Of a DNA stretch of 5,440 nucleotides, positions 1 to 5,440 are shown piece by piece. The notes under the pieces were generated by a model. The model saw only the letters and a program-made list of their open reading frames with translations. It ran no database searches and was not told the origin of the DNA. The position numbers and the translations under genes were made by a program. Location of the stretch: positions 1 to 5,440 of the forward strand of contig JAGVUH010000371.1 in assembly GCA_019136395.1 (NCBI GenBank), given 5' to 3'. Positions within the stretch are counted from its first letter, which is position 1; the number at the start of each line of letters is the position of its first letter. The stretch comes from Gammaproteobacteria bacterium (GTDB lineage Bacteria; Pseudomonadota; Gammaproteobacteria; Chromatiales; Chromatiaceae).

Positions 1-5
1 ACCGA

Positions 6-34
6 TTGACCGCTGACGGCCGTAACAGTAAAAT
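6..34 (+). promoter_or_regulatory. Candidate sigma70 promoter for rpmH
   Basis: A -35 hexamer TTGACC (6-11) and a -10 hexamer TAAAAT (29-34) are separated by exactly 17 bp. Each matches the sigma70 consensus at 5 of 6 positions with optimal spacing. Transcription would start near base 41, giving a leader of about 80 nt before the rpmH start at 121. A strong promoter is expected for L34 and could drive the whole rpmH-rnpA-yidD-yidC run. An 8-bp palindrome ACGGCCGT (16-23) lies inside the spacer and might be a regulator contact. No DnaA box (TTATNCACA type) was seen in bases 1-120. The call rests on consensus match only. Confidence 0.65.
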
Positions 35-64
35 TCTACGTCTTTTTTTGGTGCGCCTTAATCA

Positions 65-90
65 TTCTCGCCAAGATAATTGGACGAGAA
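65..90 (+). promoter_or_regulatory. Hairpin in the rpmH 5' leader
   Basis: Bases 65-70 (TTCTCG) pair with 85-90 (CGAGAA), and 71-74 (CCAA) pair with 80-83 (TTGG). A84 is a single bulge and GATAA (75-79) is the loop. This gives a 10-bp stem with one bulged A in the predicted leader RNA, ending 17 nt before the Shine-Dalgarno AGGAG. No U-tract follows, so it is not a terminator. It could stabilise the mRNA or serve as a translational control element. The pairing is seen directly; the role is inference. Confidence 0.4.
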
Positions 91-107
91 GAGACGCTGG
101 TATCCTT

Positions 108-112
108 AGGAG
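108..112 (+). promoter_or_regulatory. Shine-Dalgarno site of rpmH
   Basis: AGGAG lies 8 nt before the ATG at 121, which fixes the rpmH start. It is the clearest ribosome binding site of the plus-strand genes here. rnpA, yidD, yidC and mnmE show only weak or no such site. Confidence 0.75.
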
Positions 113-120
113 TTTCCGCG

Positions 121-255
121 ATGAAAAGAACCTTCCAGCCCAGCCGAATCAAGCGCGTGCGGACTCATGGCTTCCGAGCCCGCATGGCTACCCGTAACGG
201 CCGCAAAGTCCTGCAGGCAAGACGCGCCAAGGGACGAGCCCTCCTGATCCCCTAA
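121..255 (+). CDS. rpmH: 50S ribosomal protein L34
   Basis: Encodes a 44-residue, highly basic protein that begins [18 protein letters not shown] and continues with [13 protein letters not shown], the near-invariant L34 core. L34 is a late-assembling protein of the large ribosomal subunit that binds 23S rRNA. The length fits the family (E. coli about 46 residues). The C-terminus ends KGRALLIP, a little shorter than the E. coli tail, which is a variable part of the family. The ATG is supported by AGGAG 8 nt upstream. It is the first gene of the cluster, preceded by a good promoter, and rnpA follows in the same reading frame after the TAA stop. The rpmH-rnpA order is one of the most conserved in bacteria. 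Confidence 0.97.
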   Translation: MKRTFQPSRIKRVRTHGFRARMATRNGRKVLQARRAKGRALLIP

Positions 256-300
256 GCTACGACCCTGACCTTCGTTGGTGAGTCGCCCGTCGACACCAGG

Positions 301-666
301 ATTGAGAGGGCGACATTACCCAAGTCGGCGCGACTGCGGAATCCAGCGGATTTCCGCGATGTATTCGCTGACTCGCGGCGATACACCGACAGCCACTTTA
401 CCGTTCTAGTACGAGATCGCGGCAGTGGAACGGCGAGACTGGGTTTGGCCATCTCGAAAAAGGTTGCGAAGAGAGCCGTTCACCGTAATCGCCTGAGGCG
501 AATTATCCGGGAGTCATTCCGGACTCATCGCGCCGACCTGTCAGGTATGGATATGGTGGTCATGTGTCGCTCGCGGGCAAAAGAGGTGACCAGCGCCGTC
601 CTGTACGCTTCACTCATCACCCACTGGATAACCATCAAGCGTGACCAACGATGCGTATGCTGTTGA
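301..666 (+). CDS. rnpA: Ribonuclease P protein component; start codon uncertain
   Basis: RnpA is the protein subunit of RNase P. It binds the catalytic RNA and the 5' leader of precursor tRNA during 5'-end maturation. Visible family features are [17 protein letters not shown] near the N-terminus, [10 protein letters not shown] in the middle, and the RNR-motif helix around [18 protein letters not shown] (residues about 57-74 if translation starts at 301). A strand containing MDMVVMCR follows. The odd point is the start. The frame is open from the rpmH stop, but between 256 and 444 it contains no ATG, GTG or TTG. The only canonical start, TTG at 445, would remove the whole N-terminal third. 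I place the start provisionally at ATT 301, giving 121 residues, normal for the family. CTG 265 is the other rare-start option. Alternatively one base is missing near 314-318, so that GTG 278 in the next frame was the original start. The 3' end overlaps yidD by 16 nt. Identity is firm; the 5' boundary is not. Confidence 0.9.
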   Translation: MERATLPKSARLRNPADFRDVFADSRRYTDSHFTVLVRDRGSGTARLGLAISKKVAKRAVHRNRLRRIIRESFRTHRADLSGMDMVVMCRSRAKEVTSAVLYASLITHWITIKRDQRCVCC

Positions 667-926
667 TTGGTTTGATCAAGGTTTACCAGTATCTCTTTAG
701 TCCCTGGCTCGGACAGCACTGTCGCTTTCACCCGAGTTGCTCCAATTACGCCATGGAAGCCATCAAGGTTCATGGCCCCCTGGGTGGATCATGGCTGGCT
801 GTGCGTCGTCTGGGGCGCTGTCATCCCTGGCACGCGGGGGGTTATGATCCGGTTCCATCTCCGCCCACATCACCCACACCCCTCGCTGGCTCATTGTCTT
901 CCGCCGAGGACAAAGGCCGCCGCTAA
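651..926 (+). CDS. yidD: Membrane protein insertion efficiency factor YidD
   Basis: A 91-residue protein of the YidD family (formerly Haemolytic domain). It is a small, inner-membrane-associated protein that aids insertion by YidC/Sec. Diagnostic features run in order: an amphipathic N-terminal helix ([13 protein letters not shown], residues about 6-18), the cysteine motif [16 protein letters not shown] (about 24-39), the [20 protein letters not shown] segment (about 43-62), and AGGYDPVP. The three Cys residues of the family are present. The C-terminal tail ([12 protein letters not shown] onward) is Pro/Ser-rich and variable. The start ATG at 651 lies inside the rnpA 3' end, so the two genes overlap by 16 nt and are probably translationally coupled; ATG 657 is an alternative start two codons later. 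yidC starts 27 nt after the stop. Length is close to E. coli YidD (85 residues). Confidence 0.95.
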   Translation: MRMLLIGLIKVYQYLFSPWLGQHCRFHPSCSNYAMEAIKVHGPLGGSWLAVRRLGRCHPWHAGGYDPVPSPPTSPTPLAGSLSSAEDKGRR

Positions 927-953
927 TGCCAACCAACAGCAACGTGACCGGCT

Positions 954-2681
954 ATGGATAATCTGCGTCTTGTCCTCTTCTTCACCCTCGCAGCGATCAT
1001 GCTCCTGCTGTACCAGGCTTGGGTACAGGATTACGGCCCCATTGGCGCGCCCCCACCAGTAGCCCACACGACCCAAGTTACAGGGGCCACAGGGGCCGTC
1101 CCGGGACCTGCGGGTAATGAAGTAGTCAGCGTCCCTGACATGGCTGGCGCCTCCACTAACCCGGCGCCCAGCAACCTTCCCATCGACGCGGTTCCTCCCC
1201 CGGGGACACCCACGACCGTTCCCACCAGCGTCAGTTCGGTGTCGGACACGATCCGGGTCGAGACTGATCTGCTCAAGCTGGACATTGCCCGTACGGGCGG
1301 GGCGATCGTCAGCGCTCGATTGCTCGTTTACCCGCAGAACCCCGCGGACCCTGAAAACAAATTCCGCCTACTTAAGCCGGAGCCACCAAACCTCTTCATC
1401 ATTGAATCAGGTCTGCGCGGCGCGGAAGGCGGGCCATTACCATCAGATACCCGCTCACTCCAATTCCAGTCCGGGCAGACATCCTATACCTTGCCGGCGG
1501 GACAGGACATGCTGGAAGTTCGACTCACCTGGAGTGATCCAACCGGGGTCGAAATCCATCGTCTCTACCGGTTCACTCGGGATAGTTACGTCATCGAACT
1601 GACCCAACAGGTGGTCAACAATACCCCCGCTCCCCTGGTCGCCCGTGCTTTCAGTCAGGTCATACGCACCGAGCTGTATGATCCGGATGCATCCAGCTTC
1701 ATCTATACCTACACGGGGGCCGTGTACTACACGCCAGAGGCCAAATATCAACGGGCACCCTTCGACAAGATGCGGGAAGAGCGCCTCTCCTTGAACACCA
1801 ATGACGGCTGGGTAGCGATCATTCAGCACTACTTTCTCGCCGCCATCCTGCCCTCCCCGAACCAAGCTCAGACCTTTTTCACCAGCGCCCGCGAGGATGG
1901 CAAATATCTGATCGGTACCTACACGGAGCCCGTGACGATCCCCGCCGGATCCCCACATGACTTTCAAGAGCGCATCTTTGTCGGACCCAAACTCCAGGAT
2001 ACCCTGGCCTCCGTCGCACCGGGCCTCGACCTGGCGGTGGACTATGGGTTACTGACCATCATCGCTCAGCCTATTTACTGGCTTCTTAGCAAAATTCATG
2101 CCCTGGTAGGCAATTGGGGTTGGGCCATCATCATTCTGACCATCCTCATCAAGGCGGCTTTTTACAAGCTGTCGGAGACCAGTTACAAGTCTATGGCGAA
2201 CATGCGCAAAATCACCCCGCGCATCCAGGCCCTCAAGGACCGCTATGGCGATGATAAGGAGCGCCTTAACCAGGCCATGATGGAAATGTACAAGAAGGAA
2301 AAGATCAACCCCTTGGGGGGATGCCTGCCCATCCTGATTCAAATCCCGGTCTTCATCGCGCTCTACTGGGTATTGCTGGAGAGCGTTGAGATGCGGCAGG
2401 CACCCTTCATGCTGTGGATTAACAACCTGTCAGCGCCGGACCCCTACTTCGTCCTGCCCTTGATCATGGGCGTGTCGATGTACGTACAACAAAAGCTCAA
2501 TCCGGCGCCGCCTGATCCCATTCAGGCAAAGGTCATGATGAGCCTGCCCTTCGTCTTTACCGTCTTCTTCGCCTTCTTTCCCGCGGGCCTGGTACTTTAC
2601 TGGGTCGTCAACAACCTCCTGTCCATCGCCCAGCAGTGGTACATAACCGATAAAATCGAAAAGGCCGCCGCGAAACATTGA
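954..2681 (+). CDS. yidC: Membrane protein insertase YidC
   Basis: A 575-residue Oxa1/YidC/Alb3-family insertase that inserts and folds inner-membrane proteins, alone or with SecYEG. The layout is that of long gram-negative YidC. There is an N-terminal membrane anchor (about 5-22, ending at QDYGP) and a Pro/Thr/Ala-rich periplasmic linker (about 28-97). The large periplasmic P1 domain (about 98-345) comes next. The conserved C-terminal five-helix core starts near 366 and includes VGNWGWAIIILTILIK, the cytoplasmic C1 loop SMANMRKITPRIQALKDRYG, and KEKINPLGGCLPILIQIPVF. SVEMRQAPF, LPLIMGVSMYVQQKLNP and FFPAGLVLYWVVNNLLSIAQ follow. The charged residue of the hydrophilic groove, Arg366 in E. coli, aligns by motif with Lys400, so the positive charge is kept. 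The ATG at 954 is the only sensible start; no strong Shine-Dalgarno is visible. It follows yidD by 27 nt, the usual pairing. Confidence 0.98.
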   Translation: MDNLRLVLFFTLAAIMLLLYQAWVQDYGPIGAPPPVAHTTQVTGATGAVPGPAGNEVVSVPDMAGASTNPAPSNLPIDAVPPPGTPTTVPTSVSSVSDTIRVETDLLKLDIARTGGAIVSARLLVYPQNPADPENKFRLLKPEPPNLFIIESGLRGAEGGPLPSDTRSLQFQSGQTSYTLPAGQDMLEVRLTWSDPTGVEIHRLYRFTRDSYVIELTQQVVNNTPAPLVARAFSQVIRTELYDPDASSFIYTYTGAVYYTPEAKYQRAPFDKMREERLSLNTNDGWVAIIQHYFLAAILPSPNQAQTFFTSAREDGKYLIGTYTEPVTIPAGSPHDFQERIFVGPKLQDTLASVAPGLDLAVDYGLLTIIAQPIYWLLSKIHALVGNWGWAIIILTILIKAAFYKLSETSYKSMANMRKITPRIQALKDRYGDDKERLNQAMMEMYKKEKINPLGGCLPILIQIPVFIALYWVLLESVEMRQAPFMLWINNLSAPDPYFVLPLIMGVSMYVQQKLNPAPPDPIQAKVMMSLPFVFTVFFAFFPAGLVLYWVVNNLLSIAQQWYITDKIEKAAAKH

Positions 2682-2697
2682 GGGTACCCCCTCGTCA

Positions 2698-2713
2698 CGG
2701 CCCACCAGGGCCG
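2698..2713 (+). promoter_or_regulatory. GC-rich hairpin between yidC and mnmE
   Basis: CGGCCC (2698-2703) and GGGCCG (2708-2713) form a perfect 6-bp stem closed by an ACCA loop, 20 nt before the mnmE start. A palindrome GGGTACCC (2682-2689) lies just upstream, directly after the yidC stop. No U-run follows the hairpin, so a classical intrinsic terminator is unlikely. It could protect the 3' end of the upstream mRNA, pause polymerase or modulate mnmE translation. Role unknown. Confidence 0.35.
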
Positions 2714-2733
2714 ACCCAACATCAATTTGGACC

Positions 2734-4086
2734 TTGAATCCCGCTGACACCATCGCCGCCATCGCCACCCCAAAGGGATTTGGGGGCGTGGGCGTTATCA
2801 GGCTGTCAGGCCCGGACGTACGCCCTATCGCCGGGGAGGTGCTGGGGGTACTGCCACCGCCTCGCCAGGCGCGTCTGGCCTGGTTTCGAGACCTCAAGGG
2901 GGAGGCCGTCGACCAGGGCCTGGCCCTCTTCTTTCCCGCCCCCCATTCCTTCACCGGCGAGGATGTCCTGGAGTTACAGGGCCATGGCGGACCAGTGGTC
3001 CTGGACCTGGTGCTACGCCGACTGATCCAGTTGGGCGCTCGGCTGGCCCGCCCTGGAGAGTTCAGCGAGCGCGCCTTCCTCAATGGCAAGATCGACCTGA
3101 CCCAGGCGGAGGCCATCGCCGATCTAATCGCAAGCGGCACCGAGACGGCTGCCCGTCTCGCCAGACGCACGATGAGTGGTGAATTTTCTCGCCGGCTTCA
3201 GGGCCTGGTGGATGGACTGATCCGGGTGCGCACCTACCTTGAAGCCTGCCTCGATTTCCCGGAAGAAGAGATCGATGCCCGCGCCGATCACGCCATCAGC
3301 GCCGAGGTCAGTGACCTCGTGCTGCGGTTGGAAGCCCTTCTGGCCAGCGCGCAGCAAGGATGTCTGGTACGCGAAGGCATGCGGGTCGTCATCGCCGGCC
3401 CGCCCAATGTCGGTAAATCCAGCCTACTCAACGCCCTAACCGACAGCGAGGCAGCGATCGTCACCGCGATTCCCGGTACCACCCGCGACCTGCTGCACCG
3501 GGAAATTCAGATCGACGGCCTCCCCCTGCACCTCACCGATACGGCGGGCCTGCACGCCTCCGAAGACCTGGTGGAGCGGGAAGGCATCCGACGCGCCAGG
3601 GAACAGATCGGGGTCGCCGACGCCATTCTCTGGTTAACCGATGACGCTAGCGATCCCGGGGCCCAGGCATTCAACCCTACGGCCTTGGACCTGCCGCCCC
3701 AGGTCCCGGTCGTACTGGTTAGGAACAAGATAGATCTTAGTGGCAGGACACCCGGCCTTATCCGCACGCCAGATGGCACCGAGATCGCCCTCTCCGCCCG
3801 GGAGGGGTTGGGAATGCAAATCCTCCGCGACCACCTCAAGGAAATGGCCGGTTACCAGGGAACCTCCGAGGGCATCTTCATGGCCCGGCGCCGCCATCTC
3901 GAAGCCCTCAATCGTGCCCTGACCGCCATGCGCGAGGCCAGCAACAACCTGCAACAGCGGCATGCATGGGAATTTACCGCCGAGGACCTGCGAGTCGCCC
4001 AAGAGGCCATTGGCGAGATCACCGGCGAATTTAGCAGCGAGGACCTGCTGGAGCGGATATTTACCAGCTTTTGCATTGGCAAGTAG
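2734..4086 (+). CDS. mnmE: tRNA uridine-5-carboxymethylaminomethyl modification GTPase MnmE
   Basis: A 450-residue GTPase (also called TrmE) that, with MnmG, installs the 5-carboxymethylaminomethyl group on wobble U34 of certain tRNAs. The N-terminal tetrahydrofolate-binding domain (about 1-118) begins NPADTIAAIATPKGFGGVGV and includes HSFTGEDVLELQGHGG. A helical domain surrounds a Ras-like G domain. The G motifs are visible: P-loop GPPNVGKSS (222-230), GTTRD (248-252), DTAG (269-272), NKID (331-334) and SAREG (354-358). The C-terminus ends FCIGK (446-450) with the conserved catalytic Cys447. Length fits E. coli MnmE (454). The start is a TTG at 2734: no ATG or GTG occurs in frame between the yidC stop and this point, and the family N-terminus begins here. 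Only a weak GGA precedes it. It follows yidC by 52 bp, the common gammaproteobacterial order. It may be co-transcribed with yidC. Confidence 0.97.
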   Translation: MNPADTIAAIATPKGFGGVGVIRLSGPDVRPIAGEVLGVLPPPRQARLAWFRDLKGEAVDQGLALFFPAPHSFTGEDVLELQGHGGPVVLDLVLRRLIQLGARLARPGEFSERAFLNGKIDLTQAEAIADLIASGTETAARLARRTMSGEFSRRLQGLVDGLIRVRTYLEACLDFPEEEIDARADHAISAEVSDLVLRLEALLASAQQGCLVREGMRVVIAGPPNVGKSSLLNALTDSEAAIVTAIPGTTRDLLHREIQIDGLPLHLTDTAGLHASEDLVEREGIRRAREQIGVADAILWLTDDASDPGAQAFNPTALDLPPQVPVVLVRNKIDLSGRTPGLIRTPDGTEIALSAREGLGMQILRDHLKEMAGYQGTSEGIFMARRRHLEALNRALTAMREASNNLQQRHAWEFTAEDLRVAQEAIGEITGEFSSEDLLERIFTSFCIGK

Positions 4087-4102
4087 CATCTCCAGAAAGA
4101 TC

Positions 4103-4128
4103 GAGTTGCGTCTTGGGACGGGCAACTC
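4103..4128 (-). terminator. Candidate hairpin terminator between convergent mnmE and lysE-family gene
   Basis: GAGTTGC (4103-4109) pairs with GCAACTC (4122-4128). Inside it GTC (4110-4112) pairs with GAC (4117-4119) around a TTGG loop, leaving a two-base bulge at 4120-4121. The hairpin starts 17 bp after the mnmE stop. Read on the minus strand, the stem is followed by GATCTTTCT, a weak T-rich stretch, so it fits slightly better as the end of the minus-strand exporter transcript. On the plus strand no T-run follows. It might act in both directions, as is common between convergent genes. The rest of the 81-bp gap shows nothing recognisable. Confidence 0.35.
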
Positions 4129-4167
4129 TCGCGACTACCGCCTCACCTGCGCCGCCTCGGCCAGGGT

Positions 4168-4788
4168 TTAGCCCATCACCCCCAACAATCTGAACCCGTC
4201 ATAAAAAAGGACGATCGCCAATAGACCCAACATCGCCCCCAGGGACCTCATCACGTAGGAATAAACCTTGCCGCTCATGAACGCGGCAGATCTGGCGACC
4301 ATGACCGCCAGGATGACCTTGGATCCCACCAACAGCAGGTAAAAACCAGCAATAAAGCCAAGCAAGGCGGCGGTACTCTGCCTCAGGGCCTGCGTCATCA
4401 AGGGCGCGCCGATGCTGAACCAGAAGAGATAGGGATGGGGATTGAGCAGGTTTGCCAGGATACCCTTGATCAAGGAGTTGTCCGGCGGCACCGCCCCTCC
4501 TTCCGGCATGGCACCTTCGGCCTTCAGGCAATCTAGGCCCATGATCAGCAGGACGACCCCGCCGGAGAGCGAGATCAACCCCAGAAGCCACACATAATCC
4601 GCCAGACGCGTCAGGAGGAGCAGGGTCAAAAGGATAATCGGCAGGTCGGTGATTATCGGGGTAATGGCTACCCGGATGCCGGCACCGACACCGTAGCGCA
4701 GGGTCTCGGCTATCACCAGGGTCAGCAGGGGACCAGGTGAAATACCCGCGGACAAGCCCAAGACCAGGCCAATGAGCAGGAATTCCAT
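4168..4788 (-). CDS. LysE/RhtB-family translocator (putative small-molecule exporter)
   Basis: A 206-residue, very hydrophobic protein with about six membrane segments, typical in size for the LysE/RhtB superfamily of inner-membrane exporters of amino acids and related compounds. The N-terminal signature GLSAGISPGPLLTLVIAETL (about 11-30) contains the family's SPGP motif. ITPIITDLPIILLTLLLL (about 42-59) follows in the second membrane segment. NLLNPHPYLFWF (113-124) matches the conserved NP-x-x-xLF/W motif after the central cytoplasmic loop (about 87-107). The substrate cannot be told from sequence. The ATG at 4788 is preferred. A TTG lies one codon upstream at 4791, but the GGAAGGAG Shine-Dalgarno at 4792-4799 (minus strand) is better placed for the ATG. 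It is convergent with mnmE and lies 97 bp downstream of a tgpA-like gene on the same strand, with no clear functional link to it. Confidence 0.87.
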   Translation of the reverse strand: MEFLLIGLVLGLSAGISPGPLLTLVIAETLRYGVGAGIRVAITPIITDLPIILLTLLLLTRLADYVWLLGLISLSGGVVLLIMGLDCLKAEGAMPEGGAVPPDNSLIKGILANLLNPHPYLFWFSIGAPLMTQALRQSTAALLGFIAGFYLLLVGSKVILAVMVARSAAFMSGKVYSYVMRSLGAMLGLLAIVLFYDGFRLLGVMG

Positions 4789-4791
4789 CAA

Positions 4792-4799
4792 CTCCTTCC
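4792..4799 (-). promoter_or_regulatory. Shine-Dalgarno site of the LysE-family gene
   Basis: On the minus strand GGAAGGAG is followed directly by TTG then ATG. It is too close to serve the TTG, and its 5' part is well spaced for the ATG at 4788, so it decides the start. Confidence 0.6.
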
Positions 4800-4863
4800 A
4801 GCAAGCAGCAGTTTATTCCCAAGAAAATAGGGCATTCGGTCCATCATGGCGGAGTCGCGAGGG

Positions 4864-4894
4864 CAATAGGGCTATTGATCAGTCATTAATCAAT
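4864..4894. repeat. Overlapping inverted repeats upstream of the LysE-family gene
   Basis: CAATAG (4864-4869) and CTATTG (4872-4877) form a 6-bp inverted repeat with a 2-bp spacer. ATTGAT (4874-4879) and ATCAAT (4889-4894) form a second 6-bp inverted repeat that shares bases with the first and straddles the stop codon of the tgpA-like gene. In addition AATAGGGC occurs twice as a direct repeat (4826-4833 and 4865-4872). The 97-bp gap at 4789-4885 holds no gene. These could be operator half-sites for the exporter gene or a weak 3' hairpin of the upstream transcript. No convincing promoter hexamers were recognised in the gap. Confidence 0.3.
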
Positions 4895-5440
4895 CGCGGG
4901 GCGTCGCTGACCAGCCTTTTGCCCTCTCAGGCCAGCCTTTATCACGCGCAGATCAGCGCGCAAAGCGAATAGAACCTCCCGGTCAGGCATGCCCTTGCCG
5001 TAATGCGCCCGGGCAAAACGCTCAGTAAAGGCGGTAATCCGCCCCGCCAGGCCCGGCGACCCAGCCAGATCCGGCATCTCGGTCACCAGACGCTGACCGT
5101 AGTCATTGGGCCCCTCGCGGGTATGTCGAGGCCATCCCGCCCGGGCCATCAGGGTGCAAAAGCGCTGATAGAGCCGATCTAGGGGTGGGATGGCCCTGCT
5201 CCCCGGTTCCCGGCGCAGCAGGACCATCAGCAGACCCAGCGCCGCGCCCGCGGCCAGGACCATGAGGCCCGCCAGGCCATATTCCCGCAACCAGCCCAGG
5301 CCCAGACGCTCAAGCAAGGCTTGCTGGCGGGAGCGGTCAAGGCCCAGGACCCAGCGATACCAATTTTCGTCCAGGGCATCACCAAAAAGTCGCAGGCCGT
5401 GCATAAATTGTCCCCAGGCGCCAACCCCACCGATGCGCAA
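4886..5440 (-). CDS. C-terminal part of a TgpA-like transglutaminase-family membrane protein (partial)
   Basis: Only the last 184 or so residues are in the window; the frame is open to the right edge and the 5' part lies beyond it. The segment NWYRWVLGLDRSRQQALLER (about 26-45 of the visible part) resembles the stretch after the transglutaminase-like domain of TgpA/DUF3488 proteins. It is followed by a membrane helix (about 55-75, GLAGLMVLAAGAALGLLMVL). A cytoplasmic DUF4129-like tail comes next, with LDRLYQRFCTLMARAGWPR, REGPNDYGQRL and ITAFTERFARAHYG. TgpA (P. aeruginosa) is an inner-membrane protein with a periplasmic transglutaminase domain, usually next to MoxR ATPase and DUF58 genes, which should lie to the right. 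Its exact substrate is not established here. The catalytic Cys-His-Asp residues would be outside the window and cannot be checked. The TAA stop is at 4886-4888. Family assignment is by recognised sequence pattern only. Confidence 0.78.
   Translation of the reverse strand: MRIGGVGAWGQFMHGLRLFGDALDENWYRWVLGLDRSRQQALLERLGLGWLREYGLAGLMVLAAGAALGLLMVLLRREPGSRAIPPLDRLYQRFCTLMARAGWPRHTREGPNDYGQRLVTEMPDLAGSPGLAGRITAFTERFARAHYGKGMPDREVLFALRADLRVIKAGLRGQKAGQRRPAID

Noticed and set aside
43..49. Run of seven T as a possible terminator of an upstream gene
   Set aside because: The sequence just before it has only the loopless palindrome ACGGCCGT and no usable stem. The stretch fits better as the start of the rpmH leader after a good promoter.
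1..120. Replication origin next to rpmH
   Set aside because: oriC often lies near this cluster, but no DnaA boxes or AT-rich unwinding repeats are visible in the 120 bp available.
1111..1245. Pro/Thr/Ala-rich stretch in yidC as a possible repeat or insertion
   Set aside because: Long gram-negative YidC proteins normally have a variable, low-complexity periplasmic linker at this place; no exact repeat unit is visible.
1455..1967. 170-codon minus-strand open frame inside yidC
   Set aside because: It is antisense to the conserved P1 domain of YidC and has no recognisable domain or ribosome binding site.
2430..3170. 246-codon minus-strand open frame across the yidC end and mnmE start
   Set aside because: It lies wholly opposite well-recognised coding sequence, has low-complexity Arg/Ser-rich composition and no family resemblance. 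It is typical of GC-rich antisense frames.
4199..4822. Second long minus-strand open frame across the exporter gene
   Set aside because: Its translation is rich in Arg, Gly and Pro and shows no family motifs. It is the off-frame shadow of the LysE-family gene, which has SPGP and NP motifs and a good ribosome binding site.

Overview
The window is a conserved chromosomal locus from a gammaproteobacterium. It carries the rpmH-rnpA-yidD-yidC-mnmE cluster that lies next to dnaA/oriC in many members of that class. The GC-rich codon use, a YidC that begins MDNLRL with a QDYGP motif after the first membrane segment, and a neighbouring TgpA-type transglutaminase gene suggest an environmental lineage such as the Chromatiales (purple sulfur bacteria and relatives). 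That placement is inference from sequence style; no search was run.

Layout. Bases 1-120 hold a good sigma70-type promoter (TTGACC, 17 bp, TAAAAT), a leader hairpin and a clear Shine-Dalgarno site for rpmH. The plus strand then carries rpmH (ribosomal protein L34), rnpA (RNase P protein), yidD (membrane-insertion helper), yidC (membrane insertase) and mnmE (tRNA wobble-uridine modification GTPase). Spacing is tight, including a 16-nt rnpA/yidD overlap, so the first four genes probably form one transcription unit. mnmE follows after 52 bp that contain a small GC-rich hairpin. A short convergent gap at 4087-4167 holds an imperfect hairpin. The minus strand then carries a LysE/RhtB-family exporter gene and, upstream of it, the 3' end of a tgpA-like gene that runs off the right edge of the window.

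How the genes work together. rpmH, rnpA, yidD, yidC and mnmE are growth-linked functions: ribosome assembly, tRNA 5' maturation, membrane protein insertion and tRNA modification. The minus-strand pair is a separate unit with no obvious functional link to them.

I found no mobile element, CRISPR array, tRNA, rRNA or novel multi-gene system. The most unusual point is that the full-length rnpA frame has no ATG, GTG or TTG start before its middle. Either it uses a rare start codon or a one-base indel lies near its 5' end. The other observations are small candidate regulatory structures in the intergenic gaps.
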